Shown: positions 1 through 11,828 of the stretch, piece by piece
Layout: each line of letters starts with the position of its first letter
Numbering within the stretch: position 1 is the stretch's first letter
From: Blakeslea trispora
Taxonomy: Eukaryota; Mucoromycota; Mucoromycetes; Mucorales; Choanephoraceae
Direction of reading: 5' to 3'
DNA length: 64,000 nucleotides
Assembly: GCA_025331445.1 (NCBI GenBank)
Contig: JAIWNE010000011.1
Coordinates: forward strand, 124,001 to 188,000
Notes under the pieces: generated by a model
Told to the model about the DNA's origin: nothing
What the model saw: the letters and a program-made list of their open reading frames with translations, nothing else
Database searches by the model: none
Made by a program: the position numbers and the translations under genes

Positions 1-589
1 CAACACCCTCTATTCTCTCTATGAATGATTCTTCTTCTTCCCGAGGATCATCTCATACAAACTAATTGTACTCTTTTCTTTTTTTGAAGAAAAAATTACT
101 TATTTATATACATATATACATATGCATCTTACTATGAAAAAAAAAAACTATATACACACTCACACGCTCTTTCTAATCTTACTCTATTATACACACACAA
201 AACAGAACCATGTATATAAGCACCTTTATTCTCCATTCATTCAAGTTGTCCCCCCCCCCTCTTTTCAACACAGATCACTTTCTTAGATATACATATAAAC
301 AACTTCAAAATGCCTATTGTTACAACAACAATCACTGATTCTTTATAAACTTTGGTTTAATAAGCTAGTTAAGTTTTCTAGTCTTATTTAGTCAATGTAT
401 ATATGTGTACAAATTTTTTATTTGAGTGATTAGTGTCTACAATTTGACATTTAGTAGCAAAAGAAGAGAGAGAGAGAATTTTCCAGCAATTTATAGTCTG
501 TTTACACACATAAAGAATAGTAGACATACATGTATGCATATGCATATTGTAAGGAAAAAAGGTATAACATTGTCAGAAGGTAACCATGG
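1..589. other. Intergenic AT-rich DNA, no gene seen
   Basis: No reading frame with protein-like composition is seen. The stretch holds T-rich and A-rich runs, a C-run near 250, short (CA)n tracts near 150-200 and a GA tract near 463. It lies downstream of the 3' end of the minus-strand gene ending at 590, so part of it is probably 3' UTR and terminator sequence of that gene. Confidence 0.6.
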
Positions 590-1036
590 TTACTCTGTAT
601 CCACATAATCTGAAGCCATTATTCCAACATAAGGTAATTCATACCGCTCCAATGACACACCGTCTAAATAAGCTCTGTAACTAGATAAACAAAAGAGTGA
701 ATCAATCAGATCAAAAAAGAAGAACAGCAGAATTCAATAAAGGAGACCTACGTCATATAAAGCATCAAGAATAGATTGAAGAAGAATAGAACCCAAGATA
801 AAAAGGAGGATATGAACAAAAGGATAAATTGAGCCAGCATCAGTGAGGTAAATCCAAGTGCAGACTTTTTTGAAAGACATAAGCTTAATTTCTTTTCTTT
901 TTTTTTTTTTTGGTTTGCCACTATGTTTTTTTCCCTTACCTGCCAAGCATGAAATCGAACATAATCATTTTGTCTTTCTAATATCAGTAATAATAGACCT
1001 ACATTGTTTGTAGTTGGTAAGCTATTGTTCACTTAA

Positions 1037-1074
<38 letters not shown>

Positions 1075-1340
1075 AGAGAGAATACTTTACCTGTCACAGG
1101 TCCAAGTACATAGGCTAAAGCAGCTTCAATATCTACACGAATAGGCAGTGAAGTCTCATATTTATTGACACGTATTGTTTGACTTCCAACTGCAGCATGA
1201 CTACTGGAAGCACCCAAGCCTTGTTCAGCAAACGAATCTGGGTTGCCTGCTTGATAAGAACTAAACCCCGACTGCTTTTTATGTGATGAACGTGTTGTTC
1301 TGTCGTCGTCTGGTGAAGGTGAATAAGGCGAGAAATTCAT
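590..1340 (-). CDS. DUF4870-like small membrane protein
   Basis: Four exons can be joined with GT-AG introns and an unbroken phase: 1340-1091, 998-940, 864-752 and 680-590, giving 170 residues. The N-terminal ~60 residues are polar and Ser-rich and look disordered. Then comes YVLGPVTGLLLLILE followed by NDYVRFHAWQ, the hallmark of the DUF4870/UPF0132 family (first membrane segment, then a conserved Arg-Phe-His-Ala-Trp). Exon 3 encodes a second, strongly hydrophobic stretch. The C-terminus has RAYLDGVSLERYELPYVG, also family-typical. Function of the family is unknown; a role in a cell membrane is inferred from the hydrophobic segments. The start at 1340 is chosen because the open frame upstream (FLFYFYYLFILFILY) is low-complexity translated UTR. 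The exon 3 acceptor at 864 is the only nearby one that keeps the phase. Confidence 0.8.
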
Positions 1341-2061
1341 ACTGTATAATATGAAAAGAATAAATAAATAATAAAAATAAAATAAAAAATCAGAAAAAAT
1401 AAACACTGTGGTAGATGACGTACATTATTTTCTTTTATTATTTTATTGTTTAAGGTACAATGCAGCTGATCAATTATGTATGTTTTCATGTTTACCTAAT
1501 ACAGTGCAACTGGTAAATTTTGTGCGCTGCTAAAAAAAAATAATAGTTGAAGATTTTTGCTATAAAAGAAAAAAAAAATAAAAGTTGCCTTGAGAGATAT
1601 CACGTATTGTTTCTCAAGAATTGTCTCAAGCTTAGCAAGCTTTTTCTCTTAGAGACTCAACTGATGGTTTCTAACTAGCGAAACATGCTTCTTTTATAGG
1701 TTGATGAGAGTCCTCCTTTTTCATCGATTTAACTGTTTTACACAATAACCTACTGCTGAACTTTGATCAAGAAAGTAGGCTATATGCTACTTGAGTCAAC
1801 TTGCTTAAAATTTGATGTGGGTGTTGTTGATGTCGGACAAACATTTACAATCGTATCTGTTTCAAAGAAAAGAACGCGAGACTAGGCATAAATTATGCGG
1901 TGAAGAAAAGAGAAAAAAGGTGATAAGCAAAATCCAAGAGCGTTTTTTTTTTATGTACACAATAACAAAATAATAACAATAATGATAATAAAAAAAAGAA
2001 AAAGAGAGAGGGGAGAGAGAGAAATAAATAGACAGAAAAATAGAGAGAGAGAGAAAATGGT
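1341..2061. other. Intergenic region between two minus-strand genes
   Basis: About 720 bp between the 3' end of the PHD-finger gene and the start of the DUF4870-like gene. It contains AT-rich tracts and a purine run (GAGAGAG) near 2003-2055. It should contain the promoter of the DUF4870-like gene and the 3' end of the PHD gene. I see no further exon with convincing coding character. Confidence 0.5.
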
Positions 2062-4164
2062 TTACCAACTTCGGTCAACCAACATTGATTTGTTGCTCCT
2101 TGTAACAGGCCCATCTGTAGCATCCTCTGGCATAAGATCTAGTGATGATGTATCATGGCTGCTCATCAACCCGAATTTGCGCTGGAACGTAATGACTTCT
2201 CGAGTCAATAAATCCATTATTTCCATAGACGATTGTTCACTCTTTGGCTTTCGCATTCGATCAATTGCTTCTTCTGCCATACTTTTTTCATGGCCGTCTT
2301 CTAATAGACGATCATCGTCCAGTGGAATGGTGCTTGCACTACTAAGTGAACTGGTAGGTGATGAAGCACGATCAAATTTGCCAGGTATCAAAATGGGTGT
2401 AGGGCGACGGTTTTCTTTTGAGGAGTCACTTGCTTTATCATCTTCCATATGTTGCTTATCCAACTCCAGAGCAGCCTTGGTCATGGCTTCACTGATTTGA
2501 GCGTCTAACAATTTACGGCGCTTCTGACTTTCTTCTTCTTCATCCTCTTCTTCGTCTTCATCTCTTGGGTGAAGGTTGAAGCGCTTTTTGGTAGCAATTT
2601 CTACTTGTAAAGAACAAATGTATTCAAGGATCTGATTTGCTCTTCGGTTCATATCGGGAATTGTCATACGATGTGAGGGATAGCGTATTTTAGCGGGGGG
2701 TGAAGTTTCTCTTGCGGACTGTGAAAAGTGTTCAAACAATTGACTTCCGCAACTTGTGGGTGTCCGTGACTCAGGCTGTGGTGTTGAGGTGCGAGAGCGT
2801 GGTCCTTTATGCTGATTTCGGCGCGTATGACTGTTTGTAGAGAGTGGAGTAGGAGGTGTGATGGTGGTAGGTGTAGTGGTGAGTGTAGAAGCAATGGTTG
2901 CTGTTGATATGGATGATGAGGATGCTGTTGGTGTATTTATTGCTGTTGTTGTTGTTGTTGTTGCTGTTGCTGTTGCTGTTGTTGTTGTTGTTGCTGTTGC
3001 TGTTGTTGTTGCTGTTGTTGTTGCTGTTGTTGTGGTAGTAATAGGGAGAGTATGGGCGGATGTGTTGGTATTGTATGCACTGGTAGTAGATGAAGAAGAC
3101 TGTCTTGGGGTATAGCGATTACGAGGCTTCTTTTCTTTTGCTTTTCCGGTCTGTTGTTTTAAGGATTCTTCTGATGATGATTTTTTATTTTGTCTCTTGG
3201 GTCGGACTTGCTTTACGATAGCCTCTTCTAACCCTATAGAAAATAACAGAAATTAGAGACTCTCTCTCTCTCTTTAAAAACACATAAATGAGTCACATAC
3301 CATAATCCTGTAAGACTGTTAGTTTTTGTTCCATAGAATCATATTGCTGAACTTTGATATTGTTAGGGATTTGCATGCCAGAAGCATCATATGTCTTGGA
3401 CTGTTCAATAGCATTCCTGAAAGCCAACACCTCCTCGACAGAAATAGATGCTTCTCGACTGTTGAACGTTGTTCTTCGTTTTGGCGCTTTTTTCTCTAAT
3501 GCCTCCAAGGTTAATGGTGAAGAAGGCTTATAGTATCTACGTGTTCTATTTTTTTTTTTAAATATTAGTATTTAAAGTGTGTATGAATTGAGTTTTAAGT
3601 CACACAGTAAAAAAAACAAAAAGAATAAAAATAAAGAGAACTTGCATACTCTCATATATTATACACACACACACAAAAAAAGAGATAGAAAGACCTTTGA
3701 AGAAGAATAAAAAAGAAGAAACTTACTTGTCATAACCCTTCACTTCTATGTGATCAGAAGGTTTACATAGTTCACAAAAGTATTGGTCAGGGATCTCGTC
3801 TTCGTCCAAACCCATGCATTCACAATGCTGCCATACTTCGCACTGATCGCAACATACCATAAGACCAATACTGTCTATAAGCAATAACAGCAAAAGGAAA
3901 GAGAGCAAAGAAGAAGATGAATATGTACTTCATTGTTTCTTTGGGCTTATTTCGACAACTAGAGATAAACTTACGTGACTCTCCACAAACACATCTTGTT
4001 ACTGATTCGTCTTCTACACTTTCTTCGTCTGAAGCAATCACTGGCTCAGGTATCTTTTGTTTTCTTCTGCCACTTTGGCCCGCTCTATTTCTTGTGGAAG
4101 TTGCAGTTGCTATGGAGACTATGAGTTATGTGTATTTAAACTGAATGGCTGATGCCTTACTCAT
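2062..4164 (-). CDS. PHD-finger protein, Cti6-like
   Basis: Five exons: 4164-4161 (ATG plus one base), 4118-3975, 3874-3727, 3545-3301 and 3233-2062, joined in phase by GT-AG introns; about 570 residues. Residues ~44-86 form a complete C4HC3 PHD zinc finger (C44, C46, C58, C61, H66, C69, C83, C86), with the core [15 protein letters not shown] basic linker and RRYYKP follow, then a Thr/Ala-rich low-complexity run encoded by ACA/GCA codons (2940-3040), an acidic Glu/Asp stretch and a C-terminal part with predicted helices. In yeast, Cti6 is a PHD subunit of the Rpd3L deacetylase complex that binds methylated H3K4; a nuclear chromatin role is inferred from that. The C-terminal end is the in-frame TAA at 2062-2064; a GTAAAC there could also be a splice donor, but no convincing exon follows. 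The fungal Set3-type alternative lacks SET-domain evidence here. Confidence 0.8.
2940..3050 (-). repeat. ACA/GCA trinucleotide run inside PHD gene
   Basis: On the minus strand the run reads ACA and GCA codons and gives a Thr-rich, Ala-containing low-complexity segment. The repeat would encode Gln in another frame, but the gene phase fixes Thr/Ala. Length polymorphism is expected at such a tract. Confidence 0.8.
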
Positions 4165-5239
4165 TTGAAAAGGTGAATCGAACCAAACGATGACTTCTCA
4201 GTGTTGTTTAACAGTGTATAAAAGTAAAGAAGAAAAATAAAATAAAGGTGCTGAAGGTGAAGAAAAATAAAGAAAAAGAGAGAGAGAGAGAGAAAAAAAA
4301 ATACACACACACACAGTGAGTGTTAAAAAAATATTTTTTTTTTCTTGTTGGGTTTGTTTCTTTTTCTTTTTTTTTTTTTTTTGCTCGCTTTATTTTATTT
4401 ATTTTTTTGCACCATATCCAGAAATAGATTCTATCACTGCGAAAAAAAAAATACAATTCTGACCACTTTTTTTTTCTTTTGGGAAATTAATTGCCATAGC
4501 AACAGAAACCTTTTTTGTTGTAACTGAGCACTGAGAAAAAGAGTAGCTTGGTTGTGGGTCTAAAAAAACAACAACGAAAGTATACATGTAGCCTTTAGCA
4601 AAACTATCTTTTGGGTATGAATCTGAGTCTTTGCTTGTATTGAATAAATAAGCCTTTTTCTCTTCCTAAATAAAAAGATTGACATGTATAACACTAGTTT
4701 CTGGTTTTATCATTGTATGTCATATAGTTGCTCTTCTTTGTCACTCTTCTTTATGAGCTCATGCTAAAAACACATCAAGAGCTTTGTTTTTTTAAAAAAA
4801 AAAGACGCTTGATTGAAAGCCCTCGAGTAATAAATGCACTGTGAACTTACCTCCCATAGAGCTTAAGGCTTACAACTAGAACTTGCTGAATAACCTTATG
4901 ACAATCAAAGCTTTTACGACTTTTGTCGTTGGTAGTCATCTTTTCTTAAAATTGTTTCATCTGCTTTATAGCTTTCTTTGATTTATTCTGCATCCCGAAG
5001 TAGTCATAGTCTTTCTTGTACTGAGCATTCTTCAACCTGAATACTCTCAAGTATCTTTCATTGTAACAAAGCCCAACACATAACAACATGTACAGCGTAT
5101 CATAAAGAAAATGAAGGCGAAAAATCCATAAATCAAATAAGGTATTATGCAATTGTATTATTTATTTTGTATTTTAAAAAGAAGCATTAGGTGTATATAA
5201 ATATATGTTTTAAAAAGAAGAAAAATTAGAGTGTATCTC
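4165..5239. other. Intergenic region with a possible tiny minus-strand gene
   Basis: Simple-sequence rich (poly-T, poly-A, CA and GA tracts at 4200-4480). On the minus strand an ATG at about 4940 opens 29 codons (beginning MTTNDKSRKSFDCHKV) that end at a good GTAAGT donor near 4852; an acceptor (TTTTTAG) near 4767 would add only a few codons before a stop. This could be a small spliced gene or a chance frame; I do not recognise it. The rest should hold the promoter of the PHD-finger gene and the 3' end of ERG1. Confidence 0.35.
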
Positions 5240-6995
<1,756 letters not shown>

Positions 6996-8230
6996 GTTTC
7001 GTTTTCTTTCAACAAAAAAAAAAATATATAAAGAAGGAATAAAGAACGATAAAATTAAAATAAAATAACATGCCATTTTATCACTAACTGACTCTAAAAT
7101 TTATTGGTAACTGATTTTTTCTTAAGGTAATTTAGATGTTGTAGGCAAACCATTCAATTCTTTTAAAATGGCTAAAGTATGGAATACAACGAAAGGAGTC
7201 ACTCTAAAATAAAGAACTCAAAAAGAACAATATTCGGGGGGGGGGTGCCATTGCTTCTTTATATTCAAGAGATAAAGTTCAATTAGTCAATCAAGGACTA
7301 AATCCAGTAATTGGGGAGAGAGATATATAAATATAAATGTATATGTTTTGACTAAGTGAATTCAGCATTTTCTGTTCTACAGTTCTCGGTATGATTTGAG
7401 TCAACTAAAGAACATCAATTTTTTTTCTTTTAGCATAGACAAAGCTGGCATAAGATAGGCAGAAGATCGACAAACAATTAAGCTCATTGATGTATGAATA
7501 TAGAAAGTTTGCTTTCCTTTTCTTTGCATGACATCTATGATATTCGCTTAGACTAACACACTTTTATAAATGATGAAAGACCGGATAAAATTATTATATC
7601 GCTAAGTACATCCGTGTGCTTCATAAGGCAAGGCATTGACCCTAAAAATAAGCACACCATTTAATTTTCGGACAAGTATTCCAAATTCATTCTCAGGAGG
7701 GTACAGACATGTGAAAAGCAAATTTCACAATTCTGCATGGCTTGCTTTAGCTGAAGAGTGAAAGAAGAAGTGAGGAATATTAACTAGTCGTTTATAGATA
7801 TTTGTTTGTACGCTTAAGCTTACTTTTTTCCAGTCGCTTTTCTCCGCTCCATGAAACTAGAGTATATTCGGACTGATTTCATTTTATAAATAAACATGTG
7901 AAGAACAAGAAGCTGTGGTTTAAAGCACAAAAAACTTTTTGTTACAACGGAAAGAACAAAAAGTTCATTTTCCCCTGAAAGAAAAAGAAAGAAATAATGG
8001 CTACAGCCAAGTTACTTGAAATGCCAACTTGTATTCCCTAAAGAGGTTATGATTTGCTCAAGTCAAACCTCACTACTCAAAGTCAAATAATCTACCATGA
8101 AAGAAAGAAAGACTTTTTAATCTTATATCTTCCAAGACTACAAGAAAAGTTACATGTCATATTTAAATATTCAAAATCAACCTTTCTTTTCTTTTCTTTT
8201 TCATACCCTCTTTTTAGTATTATTTTTATC
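6996..8230. promoter_or_regulatory. Divergent intergenic region (ERG1 promoter side)
   Basis: About 1.2 kb between the ERG1 start (minus) and a small plus-strand gene, so both promoters should lie here. A G-run (GGGGGGGGG) occurs near 7236 and a (CTTTT)n-like pyrimidine run precedes 8231. I could not identify a convincing sterol-response element by eye. Confidence 0.4.
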
Positions 8231-8531
8231 ATGTGGAATCAACACCATCCTACTTATTCATTTCAAGACAACAACAATACTACTTCTTTACCACATCACC
8301 CAACTCACCATATACCTGATCAGGCCAAGTCACCCTTAATAGAAGAAAAGAAGCTATTAGGTTAGCACTAGAGTTTAAAGTAGGAATAAGTGACTCACAA
8401 GATCTTTAGATGCACAATTAAAACGCCAACCCGATGGACCTGTATTATGGTTTGCAGGCCCACCTCTAAACAAAATGCCTGTAGAAAAGCCAGTTCATTC
8501 ATTAGGTTATTTAGCCTGGAAAAGCAATAAG
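8231..8531 (+). CDS. Small conserved-looking protein of unknown function
   Basis: Two exons, 8231-8360 and 8410-8531, with a GTTAGC donor and a TTTAG acceptor, give 83 residues. The first half is His/Pro/Asn-rich and likely disordered (MWNQHHPTYS). The second half contains LDAQLKRQPDGPVLWFAGPP and ends HSLGYLAWKKQ. The compact aromatic and Pro-rich motif VLWFAGPP looks like a conserved short binding motif, but I do not recognise the family with certainty. A long plus-strand frame beginning at 8054 includes the first exon; I use the internal ATG because a pyrimidine-rich leader lies just upstream. It converges tail to tail with lipin with only 39 bp between stop codons. Confidence 0.65.
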
Positions 8532-8570
8532 ATTTAGAGGGCAGGTTTTTTATTATTATTGTTATCATAT

Positions 8571-11500
8571 CTAAATAAAGGGAATATCATCCATATCAAG
8601 GTCATTGTCTAATAAGGAATCAACATCTTCTTGGATATCCTTGTCTAATTGATTTGGCTTCTGGCCATCTTCTTCGCGCTTTTGTTCATCTTCCTCTGGC
8701 TTTTGATTTGGCTTTTGGTTGGTTTTGCCTGGGTCGTTCGAGGACAAGAAAGTGCGGGAAAGAGTGAATCGCATCTTGTTCATGATCGAACTAGAGGTAG
8801 GGCTCGTACTCAGAGAAGTCATGGCTCTTTGATCGCTTGTGAGTTGATTGTCAGAAGCCAACTGGCGAGGTGAAGATTGAGGTGAGAGCTCATCATGGCT
8901 CGTGTTGCTAGAGATCGAATATTTGCGTTGTGGTTTTTGAAGGCTGGCCTGGCTACCACCTGTAAAGCTTCTCAACAGGCTACGAGAAGTAGAGCTTGAA
9001 CTAGAGGCAACCACAGAACTGGGTGGTAAGGCAGAGACATCAGGCTTAATGGGCTTGGGTTTGGGTGAAGTAGGCTCAAGAGGAATGTCTAGTTCGGGTA
9101 TATCAATCTCTAGCTTGGGTGGCTTCCAGTAGTTCCAGTCATTGAATTCTTCATCTTCCACTCGATTGATAGGTGGGAAGATCTGATCTACCAGATCTGT
9201 TAGATGGATATAAGAGGACTTGAAGCCTAGAAGAAGCTCGAGTTTTAGATCGCCATACGGATCAATGGTGAAAATACGCGATGTAGGCACATTGACAGAG
9301 CGGTAGGATCGAGCATCTGTAATACGATTACCAAAGCCAGCATAGAATGGATCTCGACCACCAAACAACCGCTGAATATCCTTAAGACAGGCCATCTTGA
9401 ACACCTCTGGTTTTCGCATGATTACTTCACGATGAAAGCTTTGAAAGAGTCGATCAGGTGACATGATGACAGGTCCATCGGGCAATTGATAGTTGTCTTG
9501 TACTACTTTCTTGAGATAGTCTCTTGTATAATCTGCTTGACCAATGGCTCGGCTGGTCAGATAGAGAAAATGATAGCCATTGTTAGCGATATCTGTGTAA
9601 AGCTTGGCTACACCCATATGTGTCCAGTCTTTACCAATCATCGTGAATACATGGCCCAAGGTATCTGACTTGGTAATGGTACCGTCAATGTCTGAAATGA
9701 CAATCTGGATGTCATGATGCCAATAAAAGATCTTGGCTGCACAGGTAGCTGTTCCTTGATAGGCACTACTGACAGAGAAACTGATGGTATTGGCACCTTT
9801 TTTGAGACCAAGACTTTTGAGTTGATCGGATGTAAGACGCAAGGTTTTAGCATAGACCTTCCGAGGACCCATAGGGACATCCGTTAAAGTTTCTGGATGT
9901 GCATGATCAGCAGACCATCCAACCGAGGTTGTTGTGGTCGTGGTAGTAAATGTCGTGGTGGTTTCTTTGTCTTCCCTTTGTGGTGGTGAAGGCTCAGGTT
10001 GTTTGATGGTAGGTGCAGCCACTGAAGATCGACTAAGCCATTGTCTCCAGCCCTTACCAAACTGATAAGATTCTCTACTATCCGAAGTATCTTCTGTAGT
10101 ATCTTCTAAAGGTTTCTTGAACAACAAGAGTGAAGTAAACAGAGGCCCTGTATGTTGTGCTGCATAGTAACGACCTTTAAATCGAAACACAAGTCGTTTG
10201 TCATTCAGCATGTTTGGGTTATGCGTAAAATTGTCATAGGTCACGATATGTTGATCAAACACCTGAGCATTCTCTGCTTCATCTCGTCCAAACGCGGAGA
10301 ACCCACACAGGCTCATTTCAATCCGATAACTTTCGCCTGGCTTTAAATCGACGCCATCTTCAGCAGTAGGTCTGGGCGAAGTAGGCGCAGAGTCGATGGT
10401 AGCCTGTCGACGTGTACCCCATCCCCACAAACTTCGCTGCGGCTCTTGTTGTTGTTGTTTAGGTTCTTCTTGTTTAGGTTCCTCTTGTTTAGGTTCCTCT
10501 TGTTTAGGTTCCTCTTGTTTAGGTTCCTCTTGTTTAGGTTCCTCTTGTTTAGGTTCTTGTTGCTGTTCTGGTTCTGCGGATAGAGTAGAAGGTGAGGATG
10601 AAAGCAGCTCAGTTCCTTCCTTAATCCAGAGCTTTTCAGCAATTTGTTCTTCAAGTGCTTCCTGGTCCTTGTTCAACCGAACATGTTCTGGCTTTTGTTC
10701 CCAAGACTCATTTTCATCACCATCATCATCACTATTGCGGCCTGTTTTGTAACCAGCAATATCCAACACAATAGACTCATCCCCTTTACCATGACCTTCT
10801 GTATCAATGGCCAAATCTTGATGTTCAGTATGTACCACAGCATGTGTCACATCCATCAGTGTGCTATAGATATCTCCTTCAGCCGGGCGCACAATAAATC
10901 TTTCTCGAGCAATGGTGGTCGTTGTGATGGCTTCTGGTATGACTCGGTCGACAATAGAACCATCGGCTATAGGGTAAATATCGTTTTGTGGTTCTACTTT
11001 TGTCTCTTCTTGAGTCTCTTGGTCGTTTTGATAAACGTCCATCTTTGTGACCACTTTGTCCATCTGTTCTTCAATAATCATCTTTGGGGATTGAAGTTCG
11101 GCTGGTAAGGCCAGCACTTCTTCATCTTCAAAACTATCCAGCTTATTTTGAGGTGCTAATCACGACTTATAGTCAACCACAAGAAATACATCACTAAAGA
11201 AGACTTACATTTTCTTCCATCTTTAGATTCACCTAGATCAAGGTAAGGAGGCTCCTGTTAACAAAAGTTTAGCTATCTACACTATGTTCATTGTTCAATT
11301 TCTTACTTCATCATTTTTCTCGGGCACAGTGGCTTCCATGATAGGTGATGTCTGGAACTCTTCTGGCACTTCATGCTCAGTTTCAAACACAAAAAAGGCT
11401 TCACCTGCCTCACCTACTTTCATCACATAAGGTACAACTTGACCATTAATCTTGATTTGTACCTTTGAAAAGCAAATCAGAATACATAGTCTCTTTCTTC

Positions 11501-11711
11501 TAGTTTTTCTATTTGTTTTTACCTTTTTCTCTTGTGGCATAAGCACGGATAGTTTCCCGAAACGTACATGGAATGGCGAACAAGCTAAATCGCCATCTTC
11601 TTGTTCAACAACTACAATGTCAATAGCACCTGAAAGTGTAGCTGGATTTATTTCGTTATAGAAACTCTGTACAGAAGTAAACAGGCTGCCTAAACGACCT
11701 ACGTATTCCAT
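8571..11711 (-). CDS. PAH1: Phosphatidate phosphatase, lipin/Pah1/Ned1 family
   Basis: Five exons join in phase: N-terminal exons at 11711-11295, a short one (EPPYLDLGESKDGRK) near 11255-11205, and the large exon that ends at TAG 8571-8573. The enzyme converts phosphatidate to diacylglycerol with Mg2+ and sets the balance between phospholipid and triacylglycerol synthesis; it moves between cytosol, ER and nuclear membrane. The first ~100 residues are the N-Lip domain (MEYVGRLGSLFTSVQSFYNE; amphipathic start then beta strands to VQIKINGQ). The C-terminal LNS2/HAD domain has the catalytic DxDxT as DIDGT (VISDIDGTITKSDTLGH), followed by FLYLTSRAIGQA. Between them is a long disordered part with six tandem KQEEP repeats. 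The tail is acidic (DVDSLLDNDLDMDDIPFI), as in yeast Pah1 where it binds the Nem1-Spo7 phosphatase. Many Ser/Thr-Pro sites suggest phospho-regulation by family analogy. Confidence 0.93.
10455..10556 (-). repeat. In-frame tandem repeat encoding KQEEP units in lipin
   Basis: A 15-bp unit (TTCCTCTTGTTTAGG on the plus strand) recurs about six to seven times almost perfectly. Each unit encodes Lys-Gln-Glu-Glu-Pro, so changes in copy number keep the frame. It lies in the disordered linker between the N-Lip and catalytic domains. Confidence 0.9.
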
Positions 11712-11828
11712 TATAAATTACAAAAAGAAGAAGAAGAGAAAAAATACACAAAGAGACAGCAAGAAAGTTGGCATCATTTCAAATGATCACATGTCAATTT
11801 TATTTCAGCTACAAGAAAACCCGGGCTT

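Noticed and set aside
1029..1090. Continuation of the DUF4870-like exon 1 through a (CA)n/(TA)n tract
   Set aside because: The tract lies after a good GTAAAG donor and a joined exon 2 restores the family sequence, so it is intronic.
2858..3115. Val/Ala-rich plus-strand frame
   Set aside because: Antisense of the ACA/GCA Thr-Ala run in the PHD-finger gene.
4208..4587. Phe/Ser/Lys-rich frames on both strands
   Set aside because: Translated poly-T, poly-A and CA/GA simple repeats; no protein-like composition.
10396..10752. Cys/Gly/Leu-repeat plus-strand frame
   Set aside because: It is the antisense reading of the KQEEP repeat in lipin; low complexity, no start context.
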